64,000 nucleotides of DNA from Hibiscus mutabilis (GCA_019671005.1 CM033718.1:25548014-25612013), one strand, 5' to 3'; positions 34,442-46,790 are shown, counted from the stretch's first letter. Notes: generated by a model not told the origin, from the sequence alone. Translations and numbers: made by a program.

Positions 34442-34672
34442 ATGGCATCGAATTCTCTCACTTCCTGGACACCTAAGCAAAACAAAATGTTCGAGAAGGC
34501 TCTGGCTAAATATGACCAGGACACTCCCGACCGGTGGATTAATATTGCAAAGGCTGTGGGTGGAAAGTCTGCAGAGGAAGTGAAGAAGCAGTATGAGATC
34601 CTAGTGAGGGATGTCAAAGACATCGAGTCTGGCCGATACCCTTATCCATATCCAAGTGGGAGCAGCAACTGA
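34442..34672 (+). CDS. RADIALIS-like SANT/MYB transcription factor
   Basis: The 76-residue protein has one SANT/MYB repeat covering about residues 6-58, with the aromatic core W9, W32 and Y51 (SWTPKQNKMFEKAL, TPDRWINIAKAVGGKSAEEV, KKQYEILVRDVKDIESG). Spacing and sequence are those of the small single-repeat I-box MYB proteins of the RADIALIS/RL/RSM family, usually 75-100 residues. These act in the nucleus, mostly by competing for partner proteins in flower, seedling and early photomorphogenic development. The start is the first ATG after the leader, and the frame is open with no intron to the TGA at 34670. The short tail after IESGRYPYP varies in the family. No break is seen, so it is probably functional. 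Confidence 0.9.
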   Translation: MASNSLTSWTPKQNKMFEKALAKYDQDTPDRWINIAKAVGGKSAEEVKKQYEILVRDVKDIESGRYPYPYPSGSSN

Positions 34673-35298
34673 GTCTAAAGCAGTGAGTTATCAGCTTACC
34701 ATATCCAAATGGTAACGTCTTAGTTACTCTGTACCACTTAGTACTGAACCAGTTAATCAGCTCAATCCAGATTCCAAATCCACTTTTATATGAGTATTTA
34801 CAGCTCTATTCACTTGTCATTATTGTAACCAGAAATGAAAGACCATGTTATAAGCATGAATTTGGCATTCCTAACAATGCAGCTTTCATTCATTTTTGTG
34901 TTTAAACAAAAAGTGAATTTGAGAATCATCTAAGATGGCCTTGGGATATCTACCAAGTATATTAATACACTGCCATTTCCAAAGTCGATAAGTAGAGTCA
35001 CCTTGTGGGCCCGTACAGCATAATCCGGAAAAAGTGGGGGATACAACTCTTTTATTTGGCTGTGATCCATCAAATTTTCGCCTTTCTATTTCCCACTAAG
35101 CATTGGCGACCACTCTGTTGCCTAACTGCTTATCAAGTATAAATTATCTTCAGCGTGTTTGCTGACAAAACTCGTAATTGGAATTACTTATCCTGCTTCT
35201 AAGCCAGAACACAGTCCATATGAGACCTAATCTTACCCCTTTTAGATAGCTTGTGAATGGTCCTTTGCATTACCAGTTCTAACAATTTGCATGTGGGA
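34673..35298. other. 3' untranslated and downstream DNA of the RADIALIS-like gene
   Basis: No coding frame or element is recognised. The first 200-300 bases are probably the transcript end, but no clear polyadenylation signal stands out. Confidence 0.4.
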
Positions 35299-35307
35299 TA
35301 TTAAAAA

Positions 35308-35639
35308 CGGTAAACATCACCACTGGTCACCAAAACTATTATCATTTTCCTGTTTTAGCTACCAAACTATTATTTTTGTGCAAAATAGTCAGTAACGTTA
35401 GTTTTTTTTCTATTTTGGTCACTAATGTTGCTTTTTTCATGTTTTGGTCACCAATCTATTGCTTCTTCCTATTTTGGTACTAAACTATCCCCACTTTCCC
35501 ATGTTTCTGTGAATTTTTTAACGGTGGTGACTAAAATAGGAAAAAATATAACATTAGTGAATATTTTAACCAAAGTAATAGTTTGGTAACCAAAATAGAA
35601 AAGCGGGAATAGTTTAGTGACCAATTGTGATGTTTACCC
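35308..35639. mobile_element. MULE-type MITE, 332 bp
   Basis: The left end CGGTAAACATCACCACTGG and the reverse complement of the right end GGGTAAACATCACAATTGG stay similar for about 35 bases (TGGTCACYAAACTATT). The element is flanked by exact 9-bp duplications TATTAAAAA at 35299-35307 and 35640-35648. It has no coding capacity. Nine-base duplications point to Mutator-type mobilisation. Confidence 0.85.
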
Positions 35640-35648
35640 TATTAAAAA

Positions 35649-37139
35649 ACAAAAGACTACCCCTATTCTAGTCACTTGCAACAATCTTTTTACCACAGTT
35701 TGGGCTTTACTCTGGACCAAACCAATTGATTTTGAATCTATCTGGAATTATTGGCTGCATTATTACCTCAACAGATAACGTTTTTAATGTTTTTCTCTCC
35801 CTTTAGATCTTAAATCTTGTGTTTTTTTTTTCTTTCAGAGTTATTATCAAGGTTTAATATGAGTTATATAGAGATCCATTAATTGATTAGGCTTTGTTTT
35901 TGGTTACACTTTGCAAATCCACTCTCGTTGCCGTCGTGATTTTGGTGTCAAACAAAGATTAGTTTGGCCTAGACGGAGTTTGCCCACCATCATTTAGCTT
36001 CTAAACGAGCGTTTTTTGAAAGTTGAAAAATTCAACTTTTGCCAATGGGCGTTTACAGCCGAAGGGCCGTCTGCCACTCCAATGGTAAAGGGAGCCTAAG
36101 TGGTCAAGGGCACTAGTATTGTCCTATGTGTTGGCATTAGCTTGGAATTTGAATATGTAATTACCTATGTACTTAAATCAATAAAAAACATGAGCTATAT
36201 AAATTATGGGCACCAAAATATGGAATATATAAATTATTAATAATTTTCCTTTATAAAATGTTTTGCTTGTCTTTGAGGTTTCCTCTAGAGTTAATAATAG
36301 TGAAAGAACGTTATGTTATGCAACCGGAGACCGCAATTGCAAAAACATTATTATAGAATATTTCAAACTTATTATTTTTTATTTTTTATTTTCATTTGAC
36401 CTTATTAAATATATGGGTAAACTATATACATAGTCACCAAATTTTTATGGCGCTTTTATTTTGGTCATCGAACTTTTAAAACATGTGTTATAATCACTGA
36501 ACTTTTAATTCGCTTTCAGATGGTCCTTCCCGTTAGAAGATGTTGACGTGACATGTTAGTTTTCATTTTTCTTGAATAAAATAATAGGTAAACTGCATTG
36601 TTCATCACTCAACTTTCTTCTCACTCCTATTTTGGTCACTGATATATAAAAAATTTCAATTTAATAACTCAACATTCGAATTATTTATATTTTGTCACTT
36701 TCGAATGACTTGATACTTATTCCTTGCACGCTTAGAATTTTAACACAATTCTAAAAATGGTATTGAGTTTTGAAGGAAGGGAAGTTGTTACATAAACATT
36801 GGCTTTGTCATGTTCCGACTAAATCAATCACAAAGGAAGTTGTCACTTAGAATCAAGGTTCAAAAGCGATTATTCTTCTAAAAAAATTGATTCATTGTCG
36901 AAACATACATGCAAGACGTATATTTCTTTTGTAATACAAAAAATATTCATTACTAACTAATATATTACCTAGGGAGTTGCAACCCCAAACTTAATTTGGT
37001 GCAACGTCCCCGATGCACAACAAAAATTTAAATATGCTAAAGTAAAATCATAAACATAAAATAAAATATTGCCCTAGTTTTCTGTATCGACGATGGTAGT
37101 GGTTGCTTCTGTCAGTTGATGTTGTTGTTGTCATTGCCT
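35649..37139. other. AT-rich intergenic DNA with MITE fragments
   Basis: Phrases like GGGTAAACTATATACATAGTC (36413) and TAGGTAAACTGCATTG (36585) resemble the left end of TGGTCAC-type MITEs but lack right ends. They are probably truncated copies. Nothing coding was recognised. Confidence 0.3.
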
Positions 37140-37412
37140 CTACTTTTTCGATTCGCTTTTATCCCTAATGTTTGCTCTCCTCTTTTTCTTTTTTTTTTGT
37201 ATATCACCAGATGATTCTTCATCTTTACCTTCATGGGTCGGTAAATTATGATCAGAGATCCTTCTTCTTCTCTGAATCAGTTGAGGTCTTTCTTCTTCAG
37301 AATCACTAGAACTAGCAGGTTTAGGATATGTGGTGGGATTACTGCTGCCGGCTTCAGTATCGACTGATTCATCTTCTTCTGGTCTAGAAATGAGGTTCTC
37401 TCTCAGTACCAT
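37140..37412 (-). CDS. Hypothetical acidic/lysine-rich protein
   Basis: A 90-residue frame with an acidic, serine-rich first half (PEEDESVDTEAGSS, SSSDSEEERPQ) and basic clusters (RRRR and KKKKKRR) that could serve as nuclear signals. The composition is disorder-prone and no family was recognised. It may be a small gene, an exon or part of an old transposon; there is no promoter or splice evidence. Confidence 0.25.
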   Translation of the reverse strand: MVLRENLISRPEEDESVDTEAGSSNPTTYPKPASSSDSEEERPQLIQRRRRISDHNLPTHEGKDEESSGDIQKKKKKRRANIRDKSESKK

Positions 37413-37880
37413 CCATGTGTTCGATGAAATGTTTGGAAGAGAATTTGAGAGCTAAGAAAAATCATAGGATAAAATAGCACAGTAACAGTTTGAAAGTAAA
37501 AAAGTGAGGAATAGTGAAAAATGAAGGTCAAAATCTCAAGTATTTAAAGGCAAGGGATAAAGGTTACTGAAACGGCATGTCGTTTTATTGACCTACATAG
37601 CCTCTATAGCTATCGTGTCGCTACTTACACCCTTCCTTAAAACGCTTCAAAGGTCCATATTATTATGTCGTATGATGATTTAAAAATGGAGGTCCATATT
37701 TTATAAATTTTGTCATACTTGGTTAGTGATTTCACAACATGTACGTGTTATGAAGGAAATGTTCTAATTACTTGGCTAAACAGCCTAAACTAAAGGTTTT
37801 ACAAAGGGAATTTTTGAGATGATTAGTTTGGTGGCAAAATGTGGCACCTTGGATCCTCCAATTGGGTCTCAATGATATCA

Positions 37881-38294
37881 TAGTGTTATAGTAGAAATAT
37901 TTTCGGGAACAACATCCTTGATAGGTTGATATGTCAGTATTAGGAGTTGGTTAGTGAATCTACTAGAAGTGTGCTTTCCAGCAAAGACATGAAAACTAGC
38001 GTACTGAGCAAGCTTCAGGATAGCTCTCTTACTATAGGCTTTTGTTGATTGGACAATAATGCCCTAAGGGTTCTCTATAGAAATTACACGTGCTCCAAGC
38101 TAATGCTTCTCCCCAAGCCTTGCCAAGGTTGATGATGTAGATTCCATCATTTTGTGATGCTTGAAGACATAACATTCCAATTGGAAATCATAATTCTTGT
38201 TACCGAGATGGACCTCGACAACCAACATCACCTGGATATCGACTTCTTTAGGAGATAGTTACCTTGTGGTTGATGGAGCTATAGTGGTATCCAT
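37881..38294 (-). pseudogene. 40S ribosomal protein SA (uS2) processed pseudogene
   Basis: On the minus strand from the ATG at 38294 the sequence follows plant RPSA: MDTTIAPSTTR, then LSPKEVDIQVMLVVEVHLG, NKNYDFQLECYVFKHH, (frameshifted) NDGIYIINLGKAW, LGARVISIENP, GIIVQSTKAYSKRAILKLAQ, HVFAGKHTSSRFTNQ and LLILT...QPIKDVVPENISTI. There are stops after TTR, after GEKH and after IENP, two compensating frameshifts and two small deletions (after FTNQ and within LLILT..YQPIK). No intron interrupts the matched part, which favours a retrocopy. The C-terminal half of RPSA is missing. Confidence 0.8.
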
Positions 38295-38309
38295 TCTTTG
38301 CTTTTCTTT

Positions 38310-39592
38310 AATTGCTTAAACACAAAAGAGATGGATATGAGTGGGGGAAAACCAACGAGGCTGGTGGTCCACAATGTGAAATGAGCAATGAATAAACACT
38401 TTCCAATTTCTTTTCATCACCCAAGAGAATCCAAAATAACTCTGCTAAATTTTTTAAAGCCATCCTCATGAATGAGTAACGAATTAGCACTTTTTACTTT
38501 CTTTTCTCCACCTAAGAGGAACCAAAATAACTTTGCCCAAGTTTCTAGTAACCACCCCTAAACTTCATTATCCAAACATGACATGACCACATTTTTGCCA
38601 AAAAATTCCATGGACCACTCCAAACATATAACCAACAATAACCTAAAAAGTTTCACTCATTCTTCGCGATAGTAGTGTTCAACTAAGTGAACATTTGATG
38701 CAACTCCATGCTTGCTAGGCTTGCCTTGAATTTCTTAAAAAGTTCATCCACATCAATAAACCTTACAATCATATTGTTAGTAGTTTTGCTGCCATTCAAT
38801 GCTTGAAAATTATTCGATATAGGTTCCTATTCCGTTGAAAAACGAATTCTAATAAAGAATACCATAATGAGTGTATGTATTTCATCTTTGGCATGACAAA
38901 TATATTTGACTAATCTTGGTCTCATAAGCTCCTTGAGTGCTAGAAGTTCTTCCTTTGAAATGATCTTTAAGTCCTTATATATGACCCAAACTCGTTGTAG
39001 GTTCCAAACAATGACTAGTTTAGATACTTCGTTGAAACGTAACACTCTTATTTCAATGTTTCCAAAGCTAGATTATTGTGACATCACTTTCACCCACACT
39101 CTTAGTTATTTGGGTCAAACATTTTCTCATTAGCAGTAGTCTAAACCTATATTGGTCGTCACACTCAACAAGCTCATTAGTATTAGTAAACATTGTCAAA
39201 TAAATCAGTTCAAGCTTTCCATAAGCAACAATACTTCTAAGAGAGGATTAACTGCGTTTTTACTTCCTTCAACCTTGACAAATCCAAACTTACATCCATC
39301 GACCAAAACACTAGAAATTAATGGAATATTTTCTATGCATCATTACCGTGCCTACACCTTCTTTTACCTGATGCTCAAAGAAAGCTTTGTGATTCCAAAA
39401 GAAACTTGGTAGTGCAAGATTGAAGAAAGATTTTGAAAGCGGTAGTGAACATGCCATTTTGGAGAAACTGATGGTTGTTGCATTTAGGCCCTGCAATTTG
39501 ACATACATATCCTCTACATAATCACTAATACCTACACCAATTGTTACTTCATCTATAGCACAAGCATTTCATTGCCACATATAGGGTATATG
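38310..39592. other. Unassigned DNA with short decayed frames
   Basis: Short minus-strand frames occur (for example 38827-39045 and 39311-39508), but none matches a family I can name and stops are frequent. This may be sequence into which the RPSA copy inserted, or an old element. Confidence 0.3.
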
Positions 39593-42130
39593 TGTAACAT
39601 CCCGGAAAACGGGTTATAAGAATTGGATAGTTCGTTGGGTTGGTTAGAGGTTGTAGGTTGAATTTAGCTAATTGATTAGTTTCGAGATAAAATTAATTAC
39701 GTTTTAATTCAAATTTGAAGATTTTTTCATGGTTATTATTTTAGAAAAAAATTGTTTAACTATTGTGTTAAATAATTATTTTGGTAATGGTGGCTTTTAA
39801 AAAAAGAACCCAATTGGTATTTTAAAATAATGGTGATTATTTTGTAAATTTTTAGAAATAGTTTTGGTGACTAAAGTGAATAAGAACAAAGGCTAAGAAT
39901 CTTTAAGGAGCAAATAATACATTTGTTTTAAAATTTGCTCTTCCCTCTTAATATTGATGATAACTATCAACGGTTATCAAATTCATAACCAAATTTTCTC
40001 CCAAAACTTTTCCTTCATTTTCTCTCTATAAATTTACCAAACACTTTTCAAGAAAACTTGATTTTTCTTTTAATTCTTATTTCTTTTTTATTCTAAATGT
40101 TTCCTAAACAATAATTTCTCAAGAGCTCTGATTTTTCTCATCTACTTCATGGAAATCACGTTAAATTGGAGGGGACAGTCTCAAAACCTATTTTTCAATC
40201 TTTGAAGGTAAGCTAAGGTTCTTCAAGGAAATTCCATATGCATTTTGTCCTTAATCTTCAATTTGTAATGTTTCTTATGATTTAATTGAGTTAAAATATA
40301 TTGATTTAAATTTTTATGATTTGTGAACAAATATTGTTTGGGTGGATGGAAATTATCCAAACATATTTAAATTAAGGTTGATGTTTTTATGAAATTGGAG
40401 TAGAATTATGTTCTAAAGGATTCCTAATGGTTGGGTAATGTTATGAGCAGATTTTTGAAGGTATTTAAGTTGTATTTAGACTTTAATTAAGTGAATTAAA
40501 GTTGAATTGAAGTTTGGAATAGTTTGGAATGATTTTTGGTTGATGTAGCATGTATTTGGAGAGGATTTGTTTAATGGACTACAAGTGATATGTTTGTTGT
40601 AGCATTTAGGATGTTTATTGATGAGAAATTACGTTGTAGAACAAGTGGATACGAATCCGGAAGGGTAGAAGTCGATTTCAATAACCAATGTTGCTTGGTG
40701 TGGAAGCGTAAGCAAGTTGGTGACTGAAACCAATTTCAAGTGCTCAATTAGTTTGTAAACTAATTTTGGAGGCTTAATGAAAGCCTAAAACATTTTCCTA
40801 GACTCAAGAGTAAGTATTTTATTTACGCATTGACTTGGTTTTAAACAATGCGAATGTATGGCATGGTTTGATTTATTTCGGAAAATATCATTTGGAAAGC
40901 ATACTATTTTTATGCATTTGATTCTGATATGCCATGTTTTAACAACATGAAAGTGCCTAAGAGCATGATTATTAGATTCGATATGATTTGCATAGGTTGC
41001 TTTGAGCACCGTTATTCGAATATGTTTTCGATTTGTTAATACATAAGAAAAATAGTAAGTACATTTGATTTGAAAGATTATATTGGCTTGTGACAATGAA
41101 AATTATGGTCGAAAATAGTTGGCATGCCATAGGATAAGAGTACTTTATGTATTTACAAAGTTTGTTGTTAGACTCTTCGAGTCTAATCGATTGATCGTCT
41201 TTTGAAAAGTATCTGGAAGATAGGATGGCTCTAGCCGTTCGCTCCACTCATTTTTTGGTGTAGAGCAGAAGGCCAGATGGATAATAGTTATGGGATATAG
41301 CTATGTTTTGAAGTGGCGGGGACCAAAGCCCGTATTTTGAAATTTCGATCCGTGTATCTGATGTTTTGTATAAAAGTGAAGTCACAAATAATATTACCAA
41401 TATGGGAGTATATGATGTGATTCGAACATTTGTTCAAGATTTGTAATTTATTTGATAAGCATATGAATTTGAAGATGATTATGATTTGGAAAGTGCTTTT
41501 GCACAATGATTTTGTTTTCAACATTATATAGATGAATTATTTGTTGAGCTTCCTCACTAGGAATTATATGCTTATGCTCCTTTTTCATATTTGTAAAAGA
41601 TAAAAGCTTTTGAGGGATGCCCTTTGGGCAAGAGTCACCAACAAGACAAACTAAAATCTTTGAGTATGCTTTTGATCGATTTTATTTTTTATGTGTAATA
41701 GGGAAATGTGGACCATTTACTTGGGGTTTTGTATGCTGAGTTTGATGAGATGATTTGCCATGTTTTTAGCATGTTTAGAGGTGGTTTGTTTTTTTTAGAT
41801 TCATGCTTTAGGATGTTGATGATGTTCGTGCTGAATTGCATAAGTAGTTGATATTAGTTAAATTTTTAGTTTGCATGTCAAATGATGTAATATTAGTGTG
41901 CTTGTGGTTTGAGCATGTTTGAAATGATTAATAGGCTATTTGTGACTTGTCTAAATAGGTAAAAGACCAAATATGCATAAAATGACTAATTGAGTTTTTC
42001 ATATTGAACTTGTTATGCAACTTTGACTTTTAGGTTGACAATTTGACATAATGATCCATTGATGTTGAAATTTGGTGTACAAGTGTGTTTTTATATGTCA
42101 TTTGGATATGGTTTTAGGGGTTTTAAAATA
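39593..42130 (+). mobile_element. Ty3-type LTR fragment, interrupted by a solo LTR
   Basis: Starts TGTAACATCCCGGAAAACGGG, a typical Ty3 LTR start, and contains a CTTCCTCACTAGG phrase (about 41549) like that in the next LTR. It stops where the solo LTR at 42131 begins. The sequence after 45033 may be its continuation. No coding capacity was found. Confidence 0.45.
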
Positions 42131-45033
42131 TGACACCCCAAAATTCGGCTTAGTCGGAAATAGGTTCCGGCGATCATAAACCCTACATCGAACGGTCCCA
42201 AATATTGTATTGACTTTGACCGCAAGGTCAATTGCATTGATATTGGATTCCAATTGAATCAAAATATTGATTATGGAAATTATTGAAATCTTTTAGTGAC
42301 TAAATTATAGAAATTGAAAGTTTGGGTGTATAAGCATGGAGAATTGAGAGTTGAGGGACTAACCTTGTGATTAGCCCCTCCTCAATTATAATCCCACATA
42401 CGTGGGTCATCAGGAAGCAATTCCTTCAAAGGAAGGAAAGCTTTGTCATTACAAAGCAAATAAAAGAAAAGGGTGATAGCTAATCTAGGTTTACCCGAGA
42501 AAGACTTAAGCTAACACCTCTTCTTCATTATCTTCTTCCAAGCAAGCACCTCCATTGTTGAGGTTGGAGAAGCTTGATTTTTCTTTGATTTATCGATATC
42601 GAATCATTGCTATCGACCGAGTAAACTATAATCCCCAAATAATCATTGAAATCCATGGATAAATCAAGCTTAATATTAAGCTAGGGTTTTGGTTATCTAT
42701 GGAATTTGATAGCTAATAGCTATGTTAAGCTTCGATATTGATTTTGATATTGTTATATTGATTTCGATATTGTACTATCGATTCTAATCGATTCTTATTG
42801 TTTAACCTAGCTCAAGAATTGGATAGAGATCATCCACCTTCACCGAAGAAAGCTAGGAATAAGGGAATTGCTATCCGAGATCCATATGAGCATCAGATTA
42901 TTGAGGTGGGTGTAGTTGGAGTCCCGAGATTAGGCTAGGTGCCTTTCCCAATCTCATTGTCATTGATTATAGCATGGTTAACATTTTTGTCAAGGAATAT
43001 TGTATTAAACCACTTAGTGGATTCCATTGGTAAGATAAGGTAAATTATTGCATTGAATATCGATCATTGGTATTGCTATAGTCATTGCTACCGAGTATCG
43101 TCATCAGTTTTGCCATTGTTATTGTAATTGAAATATGGAAGCATTGAACATTGGACATAGAGCATAGTTATTGATGTTGTTATTGTCATTATCATTGAAC
43201 ATTGATATTGATATGACTGTTGTCATCAAAACATTGAATATGAAGCATCGATAATTTTCAATGCATTGCTATAGTTATTGTTATCGAAATATTGCAAGTG
43301 GAACCTTGATCACTTCCCTTGTCATTGAAATCATTGGACATTGTCATTGCTATTGATATTGTTTTTGAACATTGATATTGAATCATTGCTTATTGACAAG
43401 AATATTGAACATTGTTGTTGTTACCGAACACCGATCATTGATATTGTTACCAGACCTTGGATTCGAAAGGACATTTGATACAATTGGCATGCCATAGAAT
43501 TCATGAGCTCAGTGTACGAGTGGACTACGGTCCTTGGGCTACAACCTATATTGTTATGGTGAGGCGGAGGTATGTATTGTGTTATTGGTCATATTAGCGA
43601 GGCAGGGGGACTAGGCCATTCATTGATTTGGCGAGGCGTAGGAATACGTGTATCCACTATCCCGAATCGATCCAAGGTTTAACATTGAAATATGGACTTA
43701 TTTCTATTGAACATGATTCATTGCATTGTTATTGTCAAGATATGATTTGAAATGCATTTCATTGATAAAGTGTTTATTTGTGACTACCTCACTAGGCAAA
43801 GTATGCCTAATGCATTTCATTCCATACATTTCATGTTAAGGATTTCACCGTTGGAGATCGGAGAATCAACGTTGTTGACAAGTCACTACAAGCCTCAAGT
43901 AATGTTTTTTGCCTTTATGAACTCCTAGCATGGTGACAAAGTAGTTGAACTAGTCATTTGTGACCCTTTTGATATGTGTGTATTATGCATGGTATGTAAA
44001 ACTAACTAAGGCTCTAAATGGCTTTTGGTATGGCCTAAAAAATGGCTAAATATGCATATTTGACACTAAAAGGTGAAAACCTAGTAAACGGATTCAAATG
44101 ACCCCTAAATTTGACATGCTAGTAGATTATAGTGGTTGAATATTGCTGGTAAAATTTTCATTGCATTTGGACATCATTCAACAGGTTAATTCGAGTAAAA
44201 ACCAGATAAAATTTGACATTGCACTGCAAGCCTTACCCATACGGGTCCACCTGTTTCGGTACGATAGTGCATATTTGGCACAACCAAAGTACAGGCTAAC
44301 CCAGGTGTATCGATACGGCTCCAAGGTGTTTCGATTTGACTTTGGGTAGTGAGGTCTAATGAATTAATGGCATCGGTACGGGTACAAGGTGTATCGAAAT
44401 AAGTCTTGGTTAAAGTCAACCTAGTCAACCCGTATCGATACCGGTCAAGCTGTATCGATACGAGTTCTTGCGTTGCTGGGAATTGGGCTATTATCCATGC
44501 ATGCTGTATTGATACGGTCCTCGACCTTATCGAAACAAAGTTGGACAGTTTCATCTGGAGCTTAACTCCATGTATACCCGTACCGGTACTGCATCATGGC
44601 GTTTCGGTACGGTGTCTGTTAAATCGGTTAGGGGCTGTTGAACACAATTTTGCACTGTTTACAAAATGGTCACCGAATCTTGGCAAGTCAAATTGGAAGG
44701 GTAAATAACATCATATTAATATGAAAACTTATGGACTCACTGTTATTGTGTTGAATTTCATTATGGTGCAGTTAGTTGCACTAAAGGACCCCTGAATTAC
44801 TAGATTTACAGTTTAGTCCATAAAACTCGTAGTAATTAAGAATTAGCCCTAATTGCCTAATTATTGTTTCCTATTGGAAAATTGGGCTAACGTTCGTGTT
44901 TAATAAGGTTAAAGAAGCGTTTCATAGACTAAGTGACAATCATTGATTGAAAGTTATCGCACCGAATCACCATATTGCTCACTGGTAGCACGCTCCGACC
45001 CGATTTCCGACCAGGCCGGGAAGGGGTGTTACA
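42131..45033 (+). mobile_element. Solo LTR of a Ty3/chromovirus-like family, 2.9 kb
   Basis: The left end is TGACACCCCAAAATTCGGC and the right end is GGCCGGGAAGGGGTGTTACA, in TG...CA form. The right end matches the end of the chromovirus LTR at 57037-58042 in its own orientation (GCTGGGAAGAGGTGTTACA), and both carry a CCTCACTAGG phrase. TAAAAT occurs at 42124-42129 and again at 45034-45039, one base away from being a flanking duplication. Inside are a CATTG-rich stretch (43030-43450) and repeated TATCGATAC phrases (44306-44465). Confidence 0.6.
43030..43450. repeat. Degenerate CATTG-rich stretch
   Basis: About 420 bases built from short units such as CATTGNTATTG, ATTGAACATTGATATTG and TCATTG, without a fixed period. 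This looks like old microsatellite expansion inside the LTR. Confidence 0.6.
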
Positions 45034-45208
45034 TAAAATGTAACGACTTAGATTTCAAAATCTGAGGGTCAGTTTAACAAAAAAGTGTGTTTCGCATTTG
45101 GGGCTGAGAGTTTGGGCCTTAGGAGGGCTCAAGGGAGCCTTACTGGGCCTCACATATTGTTTTTTGGATGGTTTTCTTGGATGGGTTGGTGAATAAAAAG
45201 ATGAGTGT

Positions 45209-46769
45209 TGTCATTGAATTTTAGCCTGAGCCAAACCAAAAAGGAAGAAATGAGTCAGTAAATCAAACCAAAAAAAGGAAGAAATCAATCAACAAATCAA
45301 ATTGAAAAGGGGAAAGAATCAAGCAAATCAAATCATTCAAGAATGGAACGCATCACTGGAAATTAAGGAATTTTTATTCCCAATCTTTGTATTTTAGGTT
45401 AGAAAAAAACATATATAAACCCCCTTTTCCCCTTTGTAAATACACACTGAAAAATCACAAGATTCACACAAGAAGAAGCATGAAAATGGGAAGGGAAAAG
45501 GGCTTTCGAATTTGGTAGCTTGTTTGTACTTAGATTTCTCATTGGAATAAAAGCAAGGTTTTGATATTGTATTCTTCCATCTTCTATTTTTATTTAGTTA
45601 TTTATTTTCATTGTTATTATTATCTCTAATCTTATATGGTAGAAAAAGATAATGCTTACCTTGATTTTGTGTTGAGACATTGTTATCATAACTGAATTCA
45701 ATTTTTTAAAAAATAGAATAAAATAAAAAAATGATCACCGCCGTCAGACGGCGTCCGACGCCAGTGGAGGGCAGCCGGCATGGTGGTCCGTTCTCGGTGT
45801 TCTTCATTCTTGAATAACACCAAGAACATTTGAGAGAATTTGATAAAAGTTGGTTTTGATCCATTTAGATTTGAAAAAAATAAAAGAGAGTTGTTTTTTT
45901 TAAAGTGGGTTTTATACTCAGCATAAAGTGGGCTATTTTCACTCATTAAATCCCCCTTCTCACTTATTTTTACCTCGCGAGTAATTACATTTACAAACTT
46001 TTTAAATCAGCCACTATTTTCTCCCGAATTTTGCCATGAAGTTTGAGTATTCTTTAAATTTGATAAATTTTCTCTTTTTATCGAAAAACTTATTTTTTAA
46101 ATTAAATTTTAATATTTTTTCACTTTCTTTTTTAAATTAAATTTTAATTTAACCTTTTTAAAATAATAAAAACTTCGGCCAAAAGACTAACTGTTGACCC
46201 AGTCTGGGAAGGATACACTCCTTTTTAATTAATCTCACACTCTAATTTACATCATTCGATTAATTCATTTCTTGTAACTTTGCAATTTAATTTCATGTTT
46301 TCTTATTTTATCTTTTAAGTACTCATTTGCGTGTTTGCTTAAAAAAAGTGAAACATAATTAATGTGGTGTCCTACTAAAAGGAGGTAAAGGGTTAGCGCC
46401 AGAGGTGTTGGCGGTGATTAAAGTTTACTCTCCTGGCGGTAGGGCGGTTAAAATGGAATCAAATTCATAAATAGACAATAATTTAAATTTTATGTGAATT
46501 CGCAAAATCCGACATCAAAACATTTTGTAATTGGCTAGGTACCAATTTTTGGGCGCTGTGGGGGTGCTAACCCTTCCCCACGCGTAATCGACTCCTGAAC
46601 CCGTTTTTGTTTTCGTAGACCAAAATCATTGTTTTAATAAAATAAAATGTTTTTATTAAAATAACCCGATTTTTGGGTGATCCAATCACACATTTTTTTA
46701 AAAAAGATTGGTGGCGACTTCATTGTTTTTGTCTTCAAAACGTCACGCCCCGAAAAAAGGGTTACGACA
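45209..46769 (+). mobile_element. LTR-A of a Tat/Ogre-type element (5' LTR)
   Basis: Runs from TGTCATTGAATTTTAGCC to GGTTACGACA and is directly followed by a primer-binding site. It holds a TATATAAAC box at 45412 and AATAAA at 45546. It also has the GGGGGTGCTAACCCTTCCCC block near 46560 and GGTGATCCAATCACAC near 46677. Length is about 1.56 kb. Block order is: TATA/polyA block (45225-45585), CCGCCGTC block (45712-45965), terminal block (46185-46769). Confidence 0.7.
45412..45420 (+). promoter_or_regulatory. LTR-A TATA box
   Basis: TATATAAAC is followed by a C-rich stretch and, about 130 bp downstream, AATAAA at 45546, the usual order in an LTR (promoter, R region, polyadenylation signal). The same arrangement recurs at 50586 in LTR-B. 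Confidence 0.55.
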
Positions 46770-46790
46770 GCTTAGCGACTCCGCTGGGGA
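46770..46790 (+). promoter_or_regulatory. Primer-binding site after LTR-A
   Basis: GCTTAGCGACTCCGCTGGGGA lies directly after the LTR end. GGCGACTCCGCTGGGGA-type sites are used by Tat/Ogre elements, thought to pair with a tRNA-Arg 3' end. One base differs from the site after LTR-B in the first half. Confidence 0.65.

Noticed and set aside
36413..36740. Complete second TGGTCAC-type MITE
   Set aside because: Only left-end-like phrases were found; there is no inverted right end or target duplication.
44143..44708. Frames of 68-122 residues on both strands around TATCGATAC repeats
   Set aside because: The repeats are near palindromic, which opens frames on both strands. The region is part of a solo LTR.
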